From Microbacterium caowuchunii (GTDB lineage: Bacteria; Actinomycetota; Actinomycetes; Actinomycetales; Microbacteriaceae): a DNA stretch of 64,000 nt. The number at the start of each line of letters is the position of its first letter. The first letter of the stretch is position 1. Below the pieces are notes generated by a model. It was not told the DNA's origin. It was given only the letters and a program-made list of their open reading frames with translations, and did not search any database. The stretch is from the NCBI RefSeq assembly GCF_008727755.1, contig NZ_CP044231.1, positions 2,542,001 to 2,606,000 of the forward strand, written 5' to 3'. Shown here in pieces: positions 60,449 through 64,000 of the stretch. Made by a program: the position numbers and the translations under genes.

Positions 60449-63148
60449 TCAGCGCGAGGCGCGGCGGAGACGACGACCGGACAGGGCGACGAGCCCGGCG
60501 CCGATGAGGAGGGCGAGTGCCCCGAACGCCGTCGCGGGGGCGAGATCGGCCCCGAAACCCGTGCGAGCGAGCACGGCTGCCGCCGGCACCGCGGCGGGCG
60601 CCGTCACGTCCAGCGCGACCCAGCCGAGGAGCGTTCCGTCCGCGGCAGCGACAGCGAGCCGATGTGCGCCGGCGGGGACTGCGGCGGGCACGCTCAGGGT
60701 CGCCGCACCGGATGACCCGGTCCAGGCCCACCCGAGCGCGGTCGGCTCGGAGAACAGCCATCCGTAGACCCACGTGCGCGGAGGCAGCCCGGTCACCGTG
60801 ACGGTCCCGCCCGCCTGAACGTGGGAGGGCGTGGCCACGAGTCCCGGCGTGGGTTCCGGTGTGAGGCCGGCCGCCGACGGAGTGGCGGGCGTCCCGGCGG
60901 GCTCAGCCGGGCGCAGCGTGGTGACCTCGACCGTCACCGCGGGGCCGGTCACGGTCGCGCCGATGACGGAGAGGCGCACCGTGTAGGCGGTCTCGGACTC
61001 CAGGCCGGTCACGGTCGTGGCGGTGGTCGCCGCATCCGTGTCGATGCTGGTCACCGGCGCTCCCCCGGCGAGCACCTCGATCCGGTATCCGGTCGCGCCG
61101 GCGGTGGCATCCCATTCGACGGCGATGCTCGACTCGGACAGCGCGGTGGCGCCGAGCCCGGTCGCCGCATGCGGCGGCAGTTCCCCAAGCAGGGCGTTCG
61201 CGTCGATCAGCCCCGCGCCGAAGTACTCCTCGTCCGAAAGGGATGAGGCGAGGGGATTGTCCATCGCCGCTGCCGTCGCGAACGCCGCCTGCGTGATGTC
61301 ATCCGCACTCGTGTCCGGGGCGTACTCGAGGGCGAGTGCGTGAACGGCGGCGGCATTCGGTGCGGCGGCCGAGGTGCCGAAGAAGAAGTGCTGCGTCTCA
61401 CCGTCGATCACCTCGGTTCCCCCGAAGAAGCTCGTGCGGTTGCCATCGACCGCGGCGATCTGCGGCCCCGGGACGGTGAGCGGTTGCGGGTAGGCCGGCG
61501 ACGGGACGGGCAGCGCGTCGGGCCCGAACGCGACGGGCTCGAAGTAGATGTCTCCCGCGCCGGGCGAGGTGAACCGCTCGGGCTGATCCGGTGTGCGCCA
61601 ATTTGCGGCGGCCACCGCGATCGCCGAACCGTCGGACGAGTGCCCGGTCGCACGCATACCGACACGGTCAGTCCCCACGGACGTGTCGTGCTCGCGGGCG
61701 GCCAGATCCGCGGTCCCCCCCCAGAAGGCGGTCCACACGGCGGGTGAACTCGGTGCCGCGCCTGGGTCCCTACCGCGCAACACGACGAGCTCGACGTCTC
61801 CTTCGACCGTCGGGTGCGCAGGGTTGAGGCCGGCCACCACGACGGGGTTCTGGGGAATGGCGGAGATCGGCTGGGATGCCAGTTCGTAGCCGGTTCCCTG
61901 GTCGACGTACAGCTGCGGGATCAGGATGCTCTCCGCGCCGTACACCGGCTCGGCCCAGGACACCGTGGGCTGCGGGCTGGTCGGGTCGTCGAAGAACAGG
62001 GTGTCGGTGGGATCTCCCGCGCCATTCGGGTCGAAGTCCAGACAGTCCCACGTCACACCGGGTGCAGGGACGGACACCACCCAGGACGGGCAGGCCGTGC
62101 CACGGAACGCGCTCGTCTCCCAGGCCCCGATCGCCAGGCCGGCAGAAGACCCCTCGCGACCGATGACGTTCTGGTTACCCGCGGAGGTGTAGTACGCCAC
62201 CCCCATCTCCTGCACGTGGGAGATCGCGGCGGAGATCACGCTCTGCTGGAAGTGCGGTTCGTTGAAGTAGCCGATGTCGTCGACGATGACGTCGGCGCCC
62301 GCCTCCGCGAGCGCGACGATCCCTTCGGCCATCCCCTCCATACCGGTGTAGCCGGTGTAGAACATGATCTCCGCCGCGGGGGCGATACCGTGCACGAGCT
62401 GCGCCATGCCGCGACCCTCGTCGGTGCCCGCTCCGGAGAGATCCGCCAATACCGCCACCGGGGTCTCGTAGCCGCACGGATTCCCGGGCCCGGGCAGCAC
62501 GCCCGCCGCGACATCGGCGGCCGGGCCTGCCGGGTTCGCGCTCGCGTACGAGTCCGAGAGGATGCCGACGGTCACACCGGTGCCATCGACACCGAACGTG
62601 TCCCGGGCGAGGTCGACACCGAGTGGACCGACCGCGTCGCTCGGGAACGCGCGGCAGTCGGTTGCGGGACCGGATGCGGTGGGCAGGATGCCGGTGGCCG
62701 CGCCGGCGGTTTTCGCCCCCGAGCCGACCGTCGGGGCCAGCACCGGCGTGACGGACAGGACGCCGGGGAGGTCCGCGAGGTCGTCGAGCAGCTCCGGGGC
62801 CACCGTCACGGCGGCCGCCGGGGTGAACCGGTACACCGTGCCGACGGTGGCGAGCGCCCGGACGGCGGCGAGGTCCGCGTCCGACGGGCGTCCGGTGAAG
62901 GTGACCGTGGCGGCGACGTCTCCGTCGGCATCCACGCGGAGACTCCCCGGACCGGCATCCGGCAAGCCCACGGCGTCCGCGAGTTCCGCCGCGCCCGCAG
63001 CCCCGTCATCCGCCGCCTCTGCGAGCGCATCGGCGAGGGACGGGATGATCTCCCCGGGTTCATCGACCGCGGATGCCGCAGTCCCCCCGAACACGACGCC
63101 CGCGCCGATCATCGCACACACCACAACAGCAGACAAACTTCGCTTCAC
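60449..63148 (-). CDS. Secreted S8-like subtilase with Glu at the His position, fibronectin-type domain and LARTG tail
   Basis: 899 residues from GTG 63148 (GGGGGGAAACGCA upstream). Signal peptide SAVVVCAMIGAGVVFGG...ASA, a propeptide-like region (30-140), and a subtilase fold with Asp199 (VGILSDSY) and Ser593 (FFFGTSAAAPNAAA). The region normally HGTxVAG reads DEGRGMAQLVHGIAP, with Glu244 where the catalytic His is expected; a related group of bacterial subtilases shares this DEGR form. A fibronectin type III domain (about 668-752) and a second beta domain follow. The end carries LARTG (860-864), a membrane helix and RRLRRASR, an LAxTG signal typical of class E sortase substrates. Confidence 0.82.
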   Translation of the reverse strand: MKRSLSAVVVCAMIGAGVVFGGTAASAVDEPGEIIPSLADALAEAADDGAAGAAELADAVGLPDAGPGSLRVDADGDVAATVTFTGRPSDADLAAVRALATVGTVYRFTPAAAVTVAPELLDDLADLPGVLSVTPVLAPTVGSGAKTAGAATGILPTASGPATDCRAFPSDAVGPLGVDLARDTFGVDGTGVTVGILSDSYASANPAGPAADVAAGVLPGPGNPCGYETPVAVLADLSGAGTDEGRGMAQLVHGIAPAAEIMFYTGYTGMEGMAEGIVALAEAGADVIVDDIGYFNEPHFQQSVISAAISHVQEMGVAYYTSAGNQNVIGREGSSAGLAIGAWETSAFRGTACPSWVVSVPAPGVTWDCLDFDPNGAGDPTDTLFFDDPTSPQPTVSWAEPVYGAESILIPQLYVDQGTGYELASQPISAIPQNPVVVAGLNPAHPTVEGDVELVVLRGRDPGAAPSSPAVWTAFWGGTADLAAREHDTSVGTDRVGMRATGHSSDGSAIAVAAANWRTPDQPERFTSPGAGDIYFEPVAFGPDALPVPSPAYPQPLTVPGPQIAAVDGNRTSFFGGTEVIDGETQHFFFGTSAAAPNAAAVHALALEYAPDTSADDITQAAFATAAAMDNPLASSLSDEEYFGAGLIDANALLGELPPHAATGLGATALSESSIAVEWDATAGATGYRIEVLAGGAPVTSIDTDAATTATTVTGLESETAYTVRLSVIGATVTGPAVTVEVTTLRPAEPAGTPATPSAAGLTPEPTPGLVATPSHVQAGGTVTVTGLPPRTWVYGWLFSEPTALGWAWTGSSGAATLSVPAAVPAGAHRLAVAAADGTLLGWVALDVTAPAAVPAAAVLARTGFGADLAPATAFGALALLIGAGLVALSGRRLRRASR

Positions 63149-63311
63149 TGCGTTTCCCCCCGGAGAAGAGCCGAAGTTCTCAATCTAGGGGCATTCCCCC
63201 CACCGCTCCATCACCCGCCCCCTCACCCCGGCCGCCATCTCCCTACGCCTTCCGCCTCCCCCGAGCCCGTCCCGAGCCCGTCCCGCCATCCCGTCCCGCG
63301 GGCTCTTTCCG

Positions 63312-63386
63312 CCCGCGAGACTGCATCCACAGCACGAGACGGACGTAACCAGCCGCAGTCTCGTGCCGCGCGTGCAGTCTCGCGGG
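63312..63386. repeat. 75-nt palindromic element, copy E
   Basis: Arms 63312-63340 and 63358-63386, centre GGACGTAACCAGCCGCA (17 nt). Between the S8 peptidase start and the coaA stop, at the right edge of the polysaccharide island. Confidence 0.9.
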
Positions 63387-63409
63387 AAAAAGCCGGAAGG
63401 CGGCGGGGG

Positions 63410-64000
63410 CTACAGCTTGCGGAGGAGGACACGCTCGACCGCGTGGGAGGCGCCCTTCTGCAGCACGAGCGAGGCGCGGTGCTTCGTCGGCAGCACGTTC
63501 TCGACGAGGTTCGGCAGGTTGATCTCGTTCCAGAAGTAGCCGGCCCGCTCGATGGCCTCCTCGTCCGAGATGTCGGCGAAGACCTGGAAGAACGAGTTCG
63601 GGTTGCTGAACGCGGAGCGCCGCAGCGCGAGGAATCGATCGGTGTACCACTGCTGGATGTGGGCGGGATCCGCATCCACGTAGATGGAGAAGTCGAACAG
63701 GTCGCTCACGGCCACGTCATTGGGAGTGGGCGGGGGCTGGAGCACGTTCAACCCCTCGACGATGACCACGTCGGGACGCCGGACGGTCGTGTGCGCATCG
63801 GCGACGATGTCGTAACGCATGTGCGAGTAGTAGGGCGCGCGGACCTCGGACTCCCCCGACTTCACGGCGGTGAGGAACTCCACGAGCGCCCGCCGGTCGT
63901 AGGACTCCGGGAAGCCCTTCCGGTCCATCAGCCCCCGCCGCTCGAGCTCCTCATTCGGATAGAGGAACCCGTCCGTCGTGACGAGCTCGACGCGCGGGGT
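63410..64000 (-). CDS. coaA: Pantothenate kinase CoaA (partial, N-terminus off the window)
   Basis: C-terminal 196 residues of type I pantothenate kinase, which phosphorylates pantothenate in the first step of coenzyme A synthesis. [72 protein letters not shown] and [13 protein letters not shown] are unmistakable. The P-loop lies outside the window. The gene enters from the right edge and stops 24 bases before palindromic copy E. Confidence 0.96.
   Translation of the reverse strand, partial: TPRVELVTTDGFLYPNEELERRGLMDRKGFPESYDRRALVEFLTAVKSGESEVRAPYYSHMRYDIVADAHTTVRRPDVVIVEGLNVLQPPPTPNDVAVSDLFDFSIYVDADPAHIQQWYTDRFLALRRSAFSNPNSFFQVFADISDEEAIERAGYFWNEINLPNLVENVLPTKHRASLVLQKGASHAVERVLLRKL

Noticed and set aside
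29987..63386. Interpretation of the palindromes as insertion sequences or tRNA-linked attachment sites
   Set aside because: They contain no ORF, and no tRNA, integrase or transposase is nearby; only a non-autonomous or structural role is tenable.

Overview
The window is high-GC actinobacterial DNA. Protein families, gene order (guaB next to a GuaB3-type gene; glmS-acpS-alr-tsaE-tsaB-rimI-tsaD) and several leaderless promoters (a TANNNT hexamer 6-7 bases before the start codon) point to a Microbacteriaceae member, most likely Microbacterium or a close relative. The genus is inferred. No rRNA, tRNA, transposase, integrase or CRISPR array was seen.

Layout. 0-11.7 kb is housekeeping: a partial GuaB3 gene, DUF2277, a TMEM175-type channel, guaB, a branched-chain amino-acid ABC transporter (livHMGF, with livK separate), an AbiEi/DUF559 protein, rarD, and groES behind two HrcA (CIRCE) operators. 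11.9-23.2 kb is an iniBAC-like envelope-stress locus: a membrane-anchored Hsp70-type ATPase, a STAND ATPase with a LuxR tail resembling mycobacterial IniR, an IniB-domain protein, a membrane protein, two dynamin-like GTPases resembling IniC and IniA, and two Asp/Ser/Asn-rich proteins with DS[FY]N repeats that share a core with the IniB protein. 23.4-27.6 kb holds a THUMP-type methyltransferase and a small ESX-substrate-like cluster. 27.6-34.2 kb is the tsaD-rimI-tsaB-tsaE-alr-acpS-glmS cluster.

34.7-60.3 kb is a large surface-polysaccharide locus. It has an initiating sugar-phosphate transferase, a WecB/TagA transferase, several glycosyltransferases, a Wzx-like flippase, a Wzy/ligase-like protein, two Wzz-like proteins and sugar-modifying enzymes (SDR epimerase, Gfo/Idh oxidoreductase, two DegT aminotransferases, two left-handed beta-helix acyltransferases, a GMC oxidoreductase). 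A 13-gene minus-strand unit (56373 down to 42182) has mostly overlapping genes. A DUF4012/LPETG pair lies at the left and a secreted S8 peptidase with a LARTG tail at the right, followed by coaA running off the edge.

Two observations cut across these regions. First, five intergenic palindromes of identical length and architecture (29-nt arm, 17-nt centre, 29-nt arm) lie at 30.0, 32.3, 34.4, 60.3 and 63.3 kb, around the tsa/alr/glmS genes and both ends of the polysaccharide island. Second, two polysaccharide transcription units share a conserved promoter plus 5' leader with runs of GGGG across the start codon, and the third (37.7 kb) has a long structured leader with a 30-codon upstream ORF coupled to the first enzyme. 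The most interesting system is the 11.9-23.2 kb locus: an Hsp70-like protein, an IniR-like switch, two dynamin-like GTPases and a family of repeat proteins that plausibly act together at the membrane.
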